NCBI RefSeq assembly: GCF_002155695.1
Contig: NZ_MUYJ01000014.1
Coordinates: 1 to 64,000, forward strand
Direction: 5' to 3'
Source: Erythrobacter tepidarius
Lineage (GTDB): Bacteria > Pseudomonadota > Alphaproteobacteria > Sphingomonadales > Sphingomonadaceae
Length of the DNA: 64,000 nucleotides
A model generated the notes under the pieces. That model was not told the DNA's origin. It ran no database searches and saw only the letters and a program-made list of their open reading frames with translations. Of the stretch, positions 27,765 to 37,796 are shown piece by piece. A program made the translations under genes and the position numbers. Position 1 is the first letter of the stretch, and each line of letters opens with the position of its first letter.

Positions 27765-29099
27765 TCAGGTGCCCGAAGTCGTGCCGCCTGCGGCCTTTTC
27801 GGCCGCATAGGCCGACCAGAGCTTGGCGATCGGCGAACGCGGGCCGTCAACCTTCGCCAGGGTGGCTTGCGCGGCGGCAAAGTTGCCCATGCCGATCTGG
27901 GCGATGCCGAGGCGGGTCAGCGCTGTGTTGCGCTCGACGCCGGCCATGCCAAGGCTCTTTTCGTAGAAGGCGGCCGCCTTGGCGTACTCGCCATAGCTCA
28001 AGAAGGCATCGCCCGCCGCAAAGACGGTGCGCAGCCCGGCAGAGGCGGCATTGGCGTCCCTTTCGAGCGCCGGTAGTTCGGCCAGGTCGGTCTTGATACG
28101 ACCATTGGCCGTGGTGAGCGAATCGGCGACAAATATGTCGTCCTTGCTGACTGCCCCGCTGGCATAGGCCTGCTCGATCAGATCCTTGACCTCTTTGGGC
28201 AGGCGGCGCGGATCGGCGGCTTCGATATAGAGAATGTAGTCCTGCTTGTCGCGCAAGCCGCCCACCTTGCGCGCAAGACGCAACAGATCGAGCGCTTCGG
28301 GGCCTGCGAAGTCATTGAGATTGCGCGTCAGGTTGACCGCATCGCGCCAGTTGTTCGCGGTCGGATAATCGCCGATCCATTGCACCACCAGATCATAGAC
28401 CTGCGGGATGACCTGATTCGAATAGGCGACGGCAACCCCGCGGCGATACCATGAAATGTCGACAGGCTGGCCATTGGCCTTGCGGTGGGCGATCGCCCGG
28501 CCGAGGTAATCCAGTCCGGCGGCATGCTTGCCCTCGGCAAAGTCGATCTCGGCCATGGTGATTTCGAGATCGGCGGTGCTGATGCGCTCGGTGGTAAAAT
28601 TGTTGTCGATCGCCGCTTGCAGATACTGGCGCGCCTTGGTGAAGTTCTTCAGCTCGTTGGCGAGCTGATAGGCGGTGAAGTTGTAGCGCCCGAGCTGGTC
28701 GGGAGCGACTTTCCCGCTCGCCAGCAGCAATTCCATGCCTTGCAGCTGGAGCGCCATGTCCTTTGCGTTGGCGCCGGCGTTGTAGATCAAGCCACCAGCG
28801 GCCTGTAGCTCATCGGCGCTGGCCGCTATCGCCACCAGCGCCATGATCTGCGGCTTGAGCGCGCCGACATCGGCGCCGGGCGCAGCAAGCGCGGTTTCGA
28901 GCGGTTTGTAGGCATCCAGGAATTCCTTGGAATACTGCGCCTTGCCCTCTTGCTTCTTCTTGTCCTTCTTCTGGGCCTGGGCGGCATCGGTGAAGGCCGG
29001 CGCAATCAGCATCGCGCCGCCGCTGGCGAGCGCGATCGCCAAGGCAAGACTGCGCGCAAGACCGGCGCGGCTTGGACGGGTCGAAGACAGGTTGGTCAA
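27765..29099 (-). CDS. Secreted TPR-repeat protein
   Basis: A 444-residue protein with a signal peptide (about residues 1-43, ending AAQAQ), a Lys-rich linker (KKDKKKQEGK) and helical repeat content. The C-terminal part (YAKAAAFYEKSLG...TALTRLGIAQIGMGNFAAA) has clear TPR character. I chose TTG at 29099, which has GGAGG five bases upstream and precedes the signal peptide. The ATG within that Shine-Dalgarno reads straight into a stop, and the frame continuing to 29480 would collide with gyrA. Function unknown; a cell-envelope scaffold is possible. Confidence 0.82.
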   Translation of the reverse strand: MTNLSSTRPSRAGLARSLALAIALASGGAMLIAPAFTDAAQAQKKDKKKQEGKAQYSKEFLDAYKPLETALAAPGADVGALKPQIMALVAIAASADELQAAGGLIYNAGANAKDMALQLQGMELLLASGKVAPDQLGRYNFTAYQLANELKNFTKARQYLQAAIDNNFTTERISTADLEITMAEIDFAEGKHAAGLDYLGRAIAHRKANGQPVDISWYRRGVAVAYSNQVIPQVYDLVVQWIGDYPTANNWRDAVNLTRNLNDFAGPEALDLLRLARKVGGLRDKQDYILYIEAADPRRLPKEVKDLIEQAYASGAVSKDDIFVADSLTTANGRIKTDLAELPALERDANAASAGLRTVFAAGDAFLSYGEYAKAAAFYEKSLGMAGVERNTALTRLGIAQIGMGNFAAAQATLAKVDGPRSPIAKLWSAYAAEKAAGGTTSGT

Positions 29100-29409
29100 T
29101 TCATCCTCCAGAGATCGCTCGGTCCCGGGGAAATCCCCCCTCGACCGGGTGAAAGGCTGTGCTGCCTTTGGACGGGTCGCACGCAATTTGCAATTCCCGC
29201 TAGGCAAGCCGTGCTGAACGGCTTTTGAATGGCGGTCGGCGCGGCGGTGCGCCCTGTTGGAAATGTGGAAAAAGGCACGTTGTTCGTGCTGTGTTCGCGT
29301 GCAGAGGTGGCGAAAGCAGCCGCCGCCCCCTACATAGTTTGGCGTTCCGGCCGCAACGGCCATTGCCCCCGAGGGGGCCACATGAACTCTAGCAGAAACG
29401 GCCCCGATC
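29100..29409. other. Divergent intergenic region between the TPR gene and gyrA
   Basis: About 310 bases that must hold promoters in both directions. The visible structure is the SOS-box-like sequence at 29282-29296 and a small inverted repeat GCCCCC/GGGGGC around 29365-29377, just ahead of gyrA. I saw no RNA gene or coding frame with a ribosome-binding site. Confidence 0.5.
29282..29296 (+). promoter_or_regulatory. SOS-box-like sequence upstream of gyrA
   Basis: Exact GTTC-N7-GTTC (GTTC 29282-29285, GTTC 29293-29296), the LexA operator form of Alphaproteobacteria, preceded by TT as in the lexA box of this same window. It lies about 115 bases before the gyrA start. One or two such matches are expected by chance in 64 kb, so function is unproven. 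Confidence 0.4.
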
Positions 29410-32199
29410 TTGAGCGAAGACAGCGACATTCTCGATTCCCCTCCCCCTTCGCCGATGAGCGGTTTCGACCGCATCGACATCGTCGACGAGATGAAGTCGA
29501 GCTATCTCGATTACGCGATGAGCGTGATCGTCAGCCGCGCGCTGCCCGACGTGCGCGACGGTTTAAAGCCGGTGCACCGCCGGATCCTGTTTGCGAGCCA
29601 GGAAGGCGGCTTTGTCGCAGGAAAGCCCTATCGCAAGAGCGCGAAGATCGTCGGCGACGTCATGGGCAACTACCACCCGCATGGCGACGCGGCCATCTAC
29701 GATGCGCTGGCGCGGATGACACAGCCTTGGTCGATGCGGGTGCCGCTGATCGATGGTCAGGGCAATTTCGGCTCGATGGACCCCGATCCGCCGGCTTCGA
29801 TGCGCTACACCGAGGCGCGGCTGGCGCGCGTGGCGAACTCGCTGCTCGACGATCTCGACAAGGACACGGTCGACTTTACCGACAACTATGACGGCAGCCG
29901 TCGGGAGCCGACGGTGCTGCCGGCGCGTTTTCCCAACCTGCTGGTCAATGGGGCAGGCGGGATCGCGGTCGGCATGGCGACCAACGTGCCGCCGCACAAC
30001 CTCGGCGAGGTGATCGACGGATGCCTCGCCTATATCGATAATCCGAACATCACTTCCGACGAATTGATAGCCTTCATTCCCGGTCCCGATTTTCCCACTG
30101 CCCCGCTAATTCTCGGCACCCAGGGCGCGAGGGCCGCCTACACCACCGGGCGTGGGTCGATCCTGATGCGCTGCCGCCACGAGATCGAAACCGGGCGCGG
30201 CGATCGCCAGAGCATCGTTTTCACATCGATCCCCTATCAGGTCGGCAAATCAAATCTGGTCGAGAAGATCGCGGAAGCCGCCAAGGACAAGCGGATCGAG
30301 GGCATCTCCGACATCCGCGACGAAAGCTCGCGCGAGGGCGTGCGCGTGGTGATCGACCTCAAGCGCGACGCCACGCCCGAAGTCGTGCTCAACCAGATCT
30401 GGCGCCACACCCCGGCGCAGTCGAGCTTTCCGGCCAACATGCTGGCGATCCGCGGCGGTCGCCCTGAGGTGCAGACGCTACGCGACATCATCCAGAGCTT
30501 CGTCACCTTCCGCGAAGAGGTAATTACCCGGCGCACCAAGTTCGAACTCAACAAGGCGCGCGAGCGGGCGCACCTGTTGCTCGGCCTCGTCGTCGCGGTG
30601 TCGAACCTCGATGACGTCGTCGCGATGATCCGCTCCGCTGCCAACCCGGCCCAAGCGCGCGCGCGCCTGCTCGCCAAGGAATGGCCGATCGGCGACATCG
30701 CGCAATATATCCGGCTCGTCGAAGCGATCGAACCCTCGGCGGATGAGAGCGGCGGCACCTATCGCCTCTCGGAACGCCAGGTGAAGGCGATCCTAGAACT
30801 GCGTCTGCATCGCCTGACCGCACTGGGTCGCGACGAGATCGGCGACGAATTGAAGGGACTGGCCGCGGCCATCGAGGACTATCTCGCGATTCTTGGCGAT
30901 CCGGTGAAGCTTTACGGCGTGATGCGCAGCGAACTGGAAGAAATCCGCGCCACCTACGCTACCCCGCGCCTGTGCGAAATCGCGCCTGCCTGGGACGGTC
31001 TCGACGACGAGGACCTGATCGAACGCGAGGACATGGTCGTGACCGTAACCCATGGCGGTTACATCAAGCGCACCGCGCTCGACACTTTCCGCGCCCAACA
31101 ACGTGGGGGCAAGGGGCGCAGCGGGATGGCGACCAAGGACGAGGATGCGGTGGTCGAACTATTCGTCACCAGCACCCACAATCCGGTGCTGTTTTTCACC
31201 AACACCGGGCGGGTCTACCGCATGAAGGTGTGGAAGCTGCCGGAAGGCGGACCGCAGACCAAGGGCCGGCCGATGGTGAACCTGCTTCCGCTGGGCGAGG
31301 ACGAGCGCGTCACCAAGGTGCTGCCCCTGCCCGAGGACGAGGCGACCTGGGCAAACCTCAACATCGTTTTCGCTACCGAGCAAGGCATGGTTCGCCGCAA
31401 CTCGATGGATGCCTTCACCAACATCCCCACCAACGGCAAATATGCAATGGGCTTCGTCGAAGGGTCGGGTGACCGCCTGGTCGGCGTGCAACTCTTGAGC
31501 GAAGGGCAGGAAATCTTCCTTGCCTCCGATAGCGGCAAGGCGATCCGTTTCGCCGCCACCGATGCGCGCGAAACCAAGAGCCGTACCGGTATCGGCGTTC
31601 GCGGCATGAGCCTCAAGAAGGGCGGCAAGGTCGTCAGCATGGCGGTGCTCGAACCCTTGACCGCCGACCTCGAAACCCGAGAGGCCTATCTGCGCGCGGC
31701 ACCATGGAAAAACAACGGCGCCGAACCGACACTGCCGCCGGAACAGATGGCAGCCATGGCCGCGGCCGAGGAGTTCATCCTCACCGTCACCGCCAATGGC
31801 TACGGCAAGATTTCCTCTGCTTACGAATATCGGACCACCGGACGCGGGGGTCAGGGGATAACCAATATCGGCACGCCCGAAAGCAATCCCGAACGCAATG
31901 GCCCGGTCGTTGCGAGCTTCCCGGTGCGTCACGGCTCGCAACTGATGCTGGTGACCGATCAGGCGAAACTGATCCGGCTCAGCATCGATTTGCGTCATCT
32001 GATCGAAGGCGGATTCGAGAACCTGAAGGGCTTCGCAATCTCGGGGCGCAGCTCCTCGGGCATCCGCATCTTCGATGTCGCCAAAGGCGAGCACATCGTC
32101 GGCGCGGCACTGATCGACGAGACCGAGGAGTCGGAAAACGTTGCCGAGGAAGCGATCACGGCCGCGCCTGCCGGGGACAGCCCGCCGGACAGGCAATAG
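29410..32199 (+). CDS. gyrA: DNA gyrase subunit A
   Basis: A 929-residue type II topoisomerase subunit. The catalytic tyrosine is Y133 (MRYTEARL). The C-terminal beta-pinwheel carries a gyrase-type GyrA box (QQRGGKG), which separates it from ParC. In the quinolone-resistance region the motif is HGDAAIYD: Ala94 stands where E. coli has Ser83, while the Asp87 equivalent (D98) is kept. TTG at 29410 gives the family-like N-terminus (SEDSDILD); an in-frame stop at 29383 excludes a longer protein, and ATG at 29455 is the alternative start. It introduces negative supercoils with GyrB (not in window). Confidence 0.94.
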   Translation: MSEDSDILDSPPPSPMSGFDRIDIVDEMKSSYLDYAMSVIVSRALPDVRDGLKPVHRRILFASQEGGFVAGKPYRKSAKIVGDVMGNYHPHGDAAIYDALARMTQPWSMRVPLIDGQGNFGSMDPDPPASMRYTEARLARVANSLLDDLDKDTVDFTDNYDGSRREPTVLPARFPNLLVNGAGGIAVGMATNVPPHNLGEVIDGCLAYIDNPNITSDELIAFIPGPDFPTAPLILGTQGARAAYTTGRGSILMRCRHEIETGRGDRQSIVFTSIPYQVGKSNLVEKIAEAAKDKRIEGISDIRDESSREGVRVVIDLKRDATPEVVLNQIWRHTPAQSSFPANMLAIRGGRPEVQTLRDIIQSFVTFREEVITRRTKFELNKARERAHLLLGLVVAVSNLDDVVAMIRSAANPAQARARLLAKEWPIGDIAQYIRLVEAIEPSADESGGTYRLSERQVKAILELRLHRLTALGRDEIGDELKGLAAAIEDYLAILGDPVKLYGVMRSELEEIRATYATPRLCEIAPAWDGLDDEDLIEREDMVVTVTHGGYIKRTALDTFRAQQRGGKGRSGMATKDEDAVVELFVTSTHNPVLFFTNTGRVYRMKVWKLPEGGPQTKGRPMVNLLPLGEDERVTKVLPLPEDEATWANLNIVFATEQGMVRRNSMDAFTNIPTNGKYAMGFVEGSGDRLVGVQLLSEGQEIFLASDSGKAIRFAATDARETKSRTGIGVRGMSLKKGGKVVSMAVLEPLTADLETREAYLRAAPWKNNGAEPTLPPEQMAAMAAAEEFILTVTANGYGKISSAYEYRTTGRGGQGITNIGTPESNPERNGPVVASFPVRHGSQLMLVTDQAKLIRLSIDLRHLIEGGFENLKGFAISGRSSSGIRIFDVAKGEHIVGAALIDETEESENVAEEAITAAPAGDSPPDRQ

Positions 32200-32254
32200 A
32201 CTGCCTTCTGGCAAATTGACGAAAAACGGGTTGATGCAAAAACGGGCAGTCGGC

Positions 32255-32270
32255 GAGCGCGCCGGCGCTC
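32255..32270 (+). terminator. Possible weak terminator after gyrA
   Basis: Stem GAGCGC/GCGCTC with a GCCG loop, followed by CGTTTGTCC. It lies 56 bases past the gyrA stop and 35 bases before the convergent gene end. The T-run is poor. Confidence 0.35.
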
Positions 32271-32304
32271 CGTTTGTCCGGGTGCGTAAAAAAGCGGCAA
32301 CAGC

Positions 32305-32970
32305 TCAGCGGACCGGCTGTTCGCCCCGCATGCATTGGACGATCCCGGTCGCGATCATCACCTGTCCGGCGTAGTAGAGCGGCCAGATGAGCAGGGCATT
32401 GGCGGGTTCAAGATCAAGCGGGCCGAAGCGTGCGAAGATCAGCCAGTCGCTCATCACGAACAGCACTGCTCCCGTACCGACGCGGTAGCGCGGAAAGCGG
32501 CTGTACCATGCGCTGGCAGCCATTGCGCCAAGGAAGGTGGCGTAGATCGCGATCATCGCCTCACCGCTCAACAGGAAGCTTACCAACGGTGTGCCGACCA
32601 GCAGCGCGAGGCTCACCATTTGCTGGCTGGGCGAATGGCGGGCCCGTGGATTGCGCCAGTAAAGCGCCATCGCCACGCAATGTGCCGCCGCGAAGAAGGC
32701 GCCGCCGATCTCGAACCACAGCTCGATAGCGACATCGCCGGCCGCCGCCAGCAGCAGCGCGGCGACCAGCAGCAAACCGTCGGTGCGGTGCCGGTCATGC
32801 GGCACGCGCAGCAGAACATAGAGCGCGAGCAGCCCGACCGCAGATCCCTTGGCCAGCAGACCCCAGATTCCTTCGAAGATTGGCTCGTCACCGAGAAAAT
32901 AGAACGCGCTTGCCGCCGCGATGCTCGCGAGCAGCCAAGGCCTCTGTTCGATCAGCGCCTGCTTTGCCAT
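32305..32970 (-). CDS. YhhN/TMEM86-family membrane protein (lysoplasmalogenase-like)
   Basis: A 221-residue protein with about seven to eight transmembrane helices and the family motifs AAAGDVAIEL (Asp in a helix) and VLFVMSDWLIF. Eukaryotic members hydrolyse lysoplasmalogens; the bacterial substrate is uncertain. I chose the ATG at 32970; the frame extends to 33027 but those residues look like untranslated leader. Convergent with gyrA and divergent from trmFO. Confidence 0.8.
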   Translation of the reverse strand: MAKQALIEQRPWLLASIAAASAFYFLGDEPIFEGIWGLLAKGSAVGLLALYVLLRVPHDRHRTDGLLLVAALLLAAAGDVAIELWFEIGGAFFAAAHCVAMALYWRNPRARHSPSQQMVSLALLVGTPLVSFLLSGEAMIAIYATFLGAMAASAWYSRFPRYRVGTGAVLFVMSDWLIFARFGPLDLEPANALLIWPLYYAGQVMIATGIVQCMRGEQPVR

Positions 32971-33041
32971 GCCTGTTATCCCCTCCCTCGCACCTGCTAG
33001 AGGGCTTGCCGATGCGCTAACACGCAATTACGCGGCTCACC

Positions 33042-34427
33042 ATGACCGCAATGGCGACTATGCACGATGTGCACATCATCGGTGGCGGCCTCGCGGGGAG
33101 CGAGGCGGCATGGCAGCTTGCACAGCGCGGCGTGCGCGTGCGCCTGTCCGAGATGCGCGGGTCAGGCGAGACGACCCCGGCGCACCAGACCGATCGTCTG
33201 GCCGAACTGGTGTGCTCCAATTCCTTCCGTTCGGACGATGATACCAAGAACGCAGTCGGCCTGCTGCATCATGAAATGCGCGCGCTGGATTCGCTGGTCA
33301 TGCGCGCCGGACAGGTTGCGCGTTTGCCTGCCGGAAGCGCGATGGCGGTCGATCGCGACGTGTTCTCTGCCGAGGTCGAGAAGGCGCTCAGCCAGCACCC
33401 CAATGTCACCATCGTGCGCGAGCGGGTCGACACCCTGCCCGCCTCCGGCCTCACCATCGTCGCCACCGGCCCGCTCACCGCGGAAGGCTTGGCGGGCAGC
33501 ATTGTCAGGGCGACCGGTCGCGAAAGGCTCGCCTTCTTCGATGCGATCGCGCCGATCATCTACCGGGATTCGATCGACATGAGCAAGGTGTGGATCCAGT
33601 CGCGCTGGAACAAGCGCACCGAGGCTTCGAACGAAGGCGGCGACTATATCAACTGCCCGATGACGAAAGAGCAGTATCTTGCCTTCCGCCGCGGGCTGCT
33701 GGAAGGCGAAAAGACCGAGTTCAAGCAATGGGAGAAGGACACGCCTTATTTCGATGGCTGCATGCCGATCGAGGTGATGGCCGAGCGCGGGGTCGATACG
33801 CTGCGTTTCGGGCCGATGAAGGGCGTAGGGCTGGATAATCCCTTCGACGTGACCCCGGAATATCCGCAAGGCCGCTGGCCCTATGCGGTGGTGCAGCTGC
33901 GGCAGGACAACAAGCTCGGCACGCTGTGGAACATGGTCGGCTTCCAGACCAAGCTGAAATATGCCGCGCAAGTGCAGCTGTTCCGCACCATTCCGGGGCT
34001 GGAGAACGCCGAATTCGCGCGGCTCGGCGGACTCCATCGCAACACCTTCCTCAATTCGCCGCAGGTGCTCGATCGCCAATTGCGGCTCAAAGTCGCGCCG
34101 CATATCCGTTTTGCCGGGCAGGTGACGGGGTGCGAGGGTTATGTCGAGAGCGCGGCGATCGGGCTTGTGGCAGGGTTGATGACCGCAGCTGAGCTGGCGG
34201 GGCGCGCGTGGCAGGCCCCGCCCGCCACCACCGCGCTCGGCGCGCTGCTGGCGCACATCACCGGCGATGCCGAGGCCGAGACCTTCCAGCCCATGAACAT
34301 CAATTTCGGCCTGTTCCCGCCGCTGCATGATGTTGGCAAGAAGGTGCGCAAGGAAGCCTATACCGCCCGCGCCAAGGCAGACCTCGCCCGCTGGATCAAC
34401 GCGGCCAGCATCACCACGTCCGCTTGA
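33042..34427 (+). CDS. trmFO: Methylenetetrahydrofolate--tRNA-(uracil-5-)-methyltransferase
   Basis: A 461-residue FAD/folate enzyme that makes m5U54 in the tRNA T loop using methylenetetrahydrofolate. The dinucleotide motif [16 protein letters not shown] is at the N-terminus; [16 protein letters not shown] and the central [35 protein letters not shown] region (here [19 protein letters not shown]) are diagnostic for TrmFO against GidA/MnmG. Three closely spaced in-frame ATGs (33042, 33051, 33060) make the exact start uncertain. Its stop abuts the convergent EF-hand gene. Confidence 0.95.
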   Translation: MTAMATMHDVHIIGGGLAGSEAAWQLAQRGVRVRLSEMRGSGETTPAHQTDRLAELVCSNSFRSDDDTKNAVGLLHHEMRALDSLVMRAGQVARLPAGSAMAVDRDVFSAEVEKALSQHPNVTIVRERVDTLPASGLTIVATGPLTAEGLAGSIVRATGRERLAFFDAIAPIIYRDSIDMSKVWIQSRWNKRTEASNEGGDYINCPMTKEQYLAFRRGLLEGEKTEFKQWEKDTPYFDGCMPIEVMAERGVDTLRFGPMKGVGLDNPFDVTPEYPQGRWPYAVVQLRQDNKLGTLWNMVGFQTKLKYAAQVQLFRTIPGLENAEFARLGGLHRNTFLNSPQVLDRQLRLKVAPHIRFAGQVTGCEGYVESAAIGLVAGLMTAAELAGRAWQAPPATTALGALLAHITGDAEAETFQPMNINFGLFPPLHDVGKKVRKEAYTARAKADLARWINAASITTSA

Positions 34428-34889
34428 TCAGCACTTGCAGGCAGGCTTTTTCGCTGCCGGCTTGGGTGCGGTGGTGGCAAACTCGCGCGGCGTGAGCCGC
34501 CCGTCGCCATCGGCATCGGCGCCCTCGAAGCGCTTGACCGTGCTCACTGCCCATTCCTCAAAAGTGAGCAAATTGTTCCCATCGACATCGAGCGACCGGA
34601 AGCCGTTGGTGCGGGTCGAGAGCATTTCGTCGCGAGAGATCAGCCGATCGCGGTTGCGATCATAGCGGAAGAAGCGCTGTTCCTCGCGGGTCAGTTCGCT
34701 GACTTCCGGCGGCGCCGGGCCCTTCATCGTACCGGGATCGGCAATTGGCAGCGCCGCTGGATCATCCATCGCCTCAGTCGGCGCGGGGGGTGGGGCACCG
34801 GCTTCCACTTCGGCGCGACCTTGCCACCAGAACAATCCCACGCCGGCGAGCGCCAAAGCCGCCAATCCACCTGCAACTGCCTGTCGCAA
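34428..34889 (-). CDS. Membrane-anchored EF-hand protein
   Basis: A 153-residue protein with an N-terminal hydrophobic anchor or signal (about 5-22), a Pro/Ala-rich linker, and three EF-hand loops: YDRNRDRLISRDE, LDVDGNNLLTFEE and ADADGDGRLTPRE (between about 75 and 140). It ends in a Lys/Cys tail (KKPACKC). It probably binds calcium outside the cytoplasm. No specific function can be assigned. It ends exactly where trmFO ends on the other strand. Confidence 0.82.
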   Translation of the reverse strand: MRQAVAGGLAALALAGVGLFWWQGRAEVEAGAPPPAPTEAMDDPAALPIADPGTMKGPAPPEVSELTREEQRFFRYDRNRDRLISRDEMLSTRTNGFRSLDVDGNNLLTFEEWAVSTVKRFEGADADGDGRLTPREFATTAPKPAAKKPACKC

Positions 34890-34930
34890 CGGTCTTTCCC
34901 CCTTGCTGCCAGCCTAGGGAATATACCTAG

Positions 34931-35590
34931 TCATCGCAGAAAGATAGCGCCGCGCAACGCTGCCAGTCCAGCCCCTCGCCCAGCCATGAGCGGCTGTCCG
35001 CCGCGCCGCAGGGCACGCATGCCGAGAGCTTCGAGCACCGCGAGTCCGCGCAGCCCCCAGGGCACGCGTCCGCCGCGCGCTTCCCGCGCCAGACCGGCCG
35101 CGACCAGCGCGGCGCGCTCGGCCGGGTCCGACACGCTTGCAGCAGCATCGGCCAGCGCCCAGCGTTCCCCGGCAAGCCGCAAGCGGATTTTCTCCGCCCT
35201 CCCACAATCCTCTCCCAAGGCGGCAAAGAAGACGCTGCGCCCGGCGGCAAAGCTGGCGATCTCGGCCGGGCCAAGCGCGATCGCCGTCACCAGCACCTCC
35301 CAGCCATCGACCAGTGCCACCAGCGCCGCTTCGCGCCCGGCCCAGTCCCGCCCGATCGCATCGAGCACGGCATCGCCGCGCGGGCGTTCGGCCACCGGCT
35401 TGCCCAGCGCCTCGCGCCACCAGGCCAGGCGCATCTGGCCGAGCATCGGTTCGGTGGTGCGCGCAACGATCCGGGCGAGCCGCCGATCAAGCCGAAGAAC
35501 CGTGCTCAAAGCTGCGCGAACCTTTGGCGCGCACCAGGCAATCGCCAGTTCGGCTTCGGGAGGCAGTCGATCGTCGCTTGCACCATCCAT
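34931..35590 (-). CDS. Squalene/phytoene synthase-like protein (probably non-catalytic)
   Basis: A 219-residue all-alpha protein with the MRLAWWREAL signature of the squalene/phytoene synthase superfamily, the version also seen in mitochondrial NDUFAF6. It is shorter than real phytoene synthases (about 300), and the first Asp-rich prenyl-diphosphate motif (DDxxD) is absent, so carotenoid synthesis is unlikely. The start at 35590 (MDGASDDRLPP) is preferred to 35635. A respiratory-complex assembly role by analogy with NDUFAF6 is speculation. Confidence 0.65.
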   Translation of the reverse strand: MDGASDDRLPPEAELAIAWCAPKVRAALSTVLRLDRRLARIVARTTEPMLGQMRLAWWREALGKPVAERPRGDAVLDAIGRDWAGREAALVALVDGWEVLVTAIALGPAEIASFAAGRSVFFAALGEDCGRAEKIRLRLAGERWALADAAASVSDPAERAALVAAGLAREARGGRVPWGLRGLAVLEALGMRALRRGGQPLMAGRGAGLAALRGAIFLR

Positions 35591-35804
35591 GACTGGACGC
35601 CGACCTAGACCGGCACCTTGAGCAATAGCAAGCAATCCGTCTCGCTATGGGACGGCCCGGCCTTTGCGGAGCCTCGGCAAGCCATTAGGAGGCGGTTAAC
35701 CATGGTCTTTCGCAGTCTGCTTACCAGACCTCGCCTAAGCCGCCCCCTACTACTGAAACTTCCCGTAATCCAAGGGGAAATTTCGGGGGAAGGACGCGCA
35801 CCTT

Positions 35805-37796
35805 ATGAAGCCAGACACCCACGGGCGGCAGCCGTTTCTGCGCTCGCTCCTGCACGACAGAACCGCGAACACCATCGCCATTTCCGCTGCGGCGATGATC
35901 CCCCTGTTGGCGATGGTGGGCGGCGGCGTCGATGCGAGCCGCTATTACATGACCGCTGCCCGGATGCAGGCCGCGTGCGACGCCGGCGCGCTTGCCGCGC
36001 GCCGGGCGATGACCGACGACATCTTCACGAGTGCGCACCGCGACATCGGGCTGGATTTCTTCGACCAGAACTTTGCCGAAGGCATGTTCGGCGTTCAAAA
36101 CGGCCAGCGCAACTACACCAGCGATGGCGAAGGTCGCGTGATCGGCGAGGCGAGCGCGACGCTGCCAACCAGCATCATGGGCGCCTTCGGTTACGATTCC
36201 TTTCAGATCGAGGTGAGCTGTTCCGCCGAAGTCAACATTTCCAACACCGACATCATGTTCGTGCTCGACGTTACCGGGTCGATGGCCGACTGCCCGGACA
36301 ACTCCGCTTGCGGGTCCGGCCCCGGTTCCAAGATTGTCGCGCTGCGGCAGGCGGTGATGAACTTCTACGACACCGTCGAAGCGGCGACCTCTGAAAGCGC
36401 GCAGGTACGATACGGAATTGTGCCCTATTCGCAGCAGGTCAATGTCGGCCTGTCGATCCCTGACGAATACATGGCGACCCGCCACACCTACCAATCGCGC
36501 GTCGCCCGCTTCGAGGAGCAGTTCACCTTCATCCCCGGAAATGGGATCAAGGCAGGTGACGAGATCGTGGTCTCCGATCAGGTAGAATGGCTTCCGCGTT
36601 CGACTGCGAACTTCGGCTCGACCAACACCAATGATTATCGCTTTCTGACCAGCCCGACGAGCAGCCGCAACGCGGCGCAGGACTTCTGCTGGAACACGCT
36701 GCCGGGCACCTACACCGTCAACGACCAGACCTGGCGGGTTTTCGCACCGACCGAGTTTCGCACGGGCGTGTGGAGCGGCGGCAGTTCCTCCAACCGGGCT
36801 GGCTGCCGCGGGCGGGTGCGCAAGACGCGCATCGCGACCGCGGCGGACGTGGTTCCCGATCAGACGATCCGCAACGTCGTCTGGAAAGATTACGTCTATT
36901 GCCCGGTCGACACTTCGGATCCGACGCCGTGCGATGTCGAGAACCCGGCCGGCAGCCCCCCGGGCTGGGAGACCGTGGATCTTTCCACGCTCTATGACGA
37001 CAACCAGATCATGCTGCCGACCGGCACCAATGGGGCGATGGTCAATCATGTCTGGCAGGGCTGCATCGAGGAACCTTCGACGGTGCTGACCGACAATTAC
37101 AGCCCGATTCCCGCAGCCGCGCACGACATCAACATCAACCTTGTGCCGGTGAACGAGGAGCAGCGCTGGAAGCCCGCACTCAACAGCGCGGTGTGGAAAC
37201 GCGAGACCGGCACCACCACAACCAATACCCTGAGCTGGCTCTACCAGACCGGGGAGGAAAGCCGCCCAAGCTGGACCTGTCCGCGCCCGGCGATGCGCCT
37301 CAACGAAATCTCCCGCACCGCTCTGCAGACCTATGTCAACGCGCTCACTCCCAGCGGGAACACCTACCACGATATCGGGATGCTGTGGGGTGCGCGCTTC
37401 ATCTCGCCGCGCGGCATCTTTGCGGCCGACAACGTCTCCGCCCCCAATGGCGATGCGATTGCCCGCCACATCGTGTTCATGACCGATGGTATGCAGGTCA
37501 ACAATGTCGAGAACTATTCGACCCACGGGATCGAATGGTGGGACCGCCGGATCACGGGCGATGGCAATTCGACCCGCGAGTTCAACCGCCGTCGTGACCG
37601 CCTCCAGGCAATCTGCCGCGCGGCGCGCCAGGAAAACATCACCATCTGGGTGGTGGCTTTCGGCACCACGCTGACCCAGAACCTGATCGACTGTGCTTCG
37701 CCGGGCCGCGCCTTCCAGGCGAACGATGCCGCGACCCTCAACGAACGCTTCCAGGAAATCGCCCAAAAGATCGCTGCGCTGAGGCTAACGTCATGA
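35805..37796 (+). CDS. TadG-like pilus-assembly/vWA protein
   Basis: A 663-residue protein with an N-terminal TadE/TadG-type anchor (TANTIAISAAAMIPLLAMVGGGVDASR, about 20-45) and a von Willebrand A domain. The MIDAS metal motif is D155-V-T-G-S-M160, and a late FMTDGMQ segment fits the vWA fold; there is a long insertion with many aromatic and Asn residues (about 230-500) inside or after the vWA core. It acts in the periplasm or at the surface. It overlaps the next gene by 4 bases. No other tad secretion genes (ATPase, secretin, prepilin peptidase) are nearby. Confidence 0.85.
   Translation: MKPDTHGRQPFLRSLLHDRTANTIAISAAAMIPLLAMVGGGVDASRYYMTAARMQAACDAGALAARRAMTDDIFTSAHRDIGLDFFDQNFAEGMFGVQNGQRNYTSDGEGRVIGEASATLPTSIMGAFGYDSFQIEVSCSAEVNISNTDIMFVLDVTGSMADCPDNSACGSGPGSKIVALRQAVMNFYDTVEAATSESAQVRYGIVPYSQQVNVGLSIPDEYMATRHTYQSRVARFEEQFTFIPGNGIKAGDEIVVSDQVEWLPRSTANFGSTNTNDYRFLTSPTSSRNAAQDFCWNTLPGTYTVNDQTWRVFAPTEFRTGVWSGGSSSNRAGCRGRVRKTRIATAADVVPDQTIRNVVWKDYVYCPVDTSDPTPCDVENPAGSPPGWETVDLSTLYDDNQIMLPTGTNGAMVNHVWQGCIEEPSTVLTDNYSPIPAAAHDININLVPVNEEQRWKPALNSAVWKRETGTTTTNTLSWLYQTGEESRPSWTCPRPAMRLNEISRTALQTYVNALTPSGNTYHDIGMLWGARFISPRGIFAADNVSAPNGDAIARHIVFMTDGMQVNNVENYSTHGIEWWDRRITGDGNSTREFNRRRDRLQAICRAARQENITIWVVAFGTTLTQNLIDCASPGRAFQANDAATLNERFQEIAQKIAALRLTS

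Noticed and set aside
29410..32199. ParC (topoisomerase IV) instead of GyrA
   Set aside because: A GyrA box (QQRGGKG) and a full-length beta-pinwheel are present, which fits gyrase A.
34931..35590. Carotenoid phytoene synthase
   Set aside because: Too short and without the first DDxxD motif; no other carotenoid genes are near.
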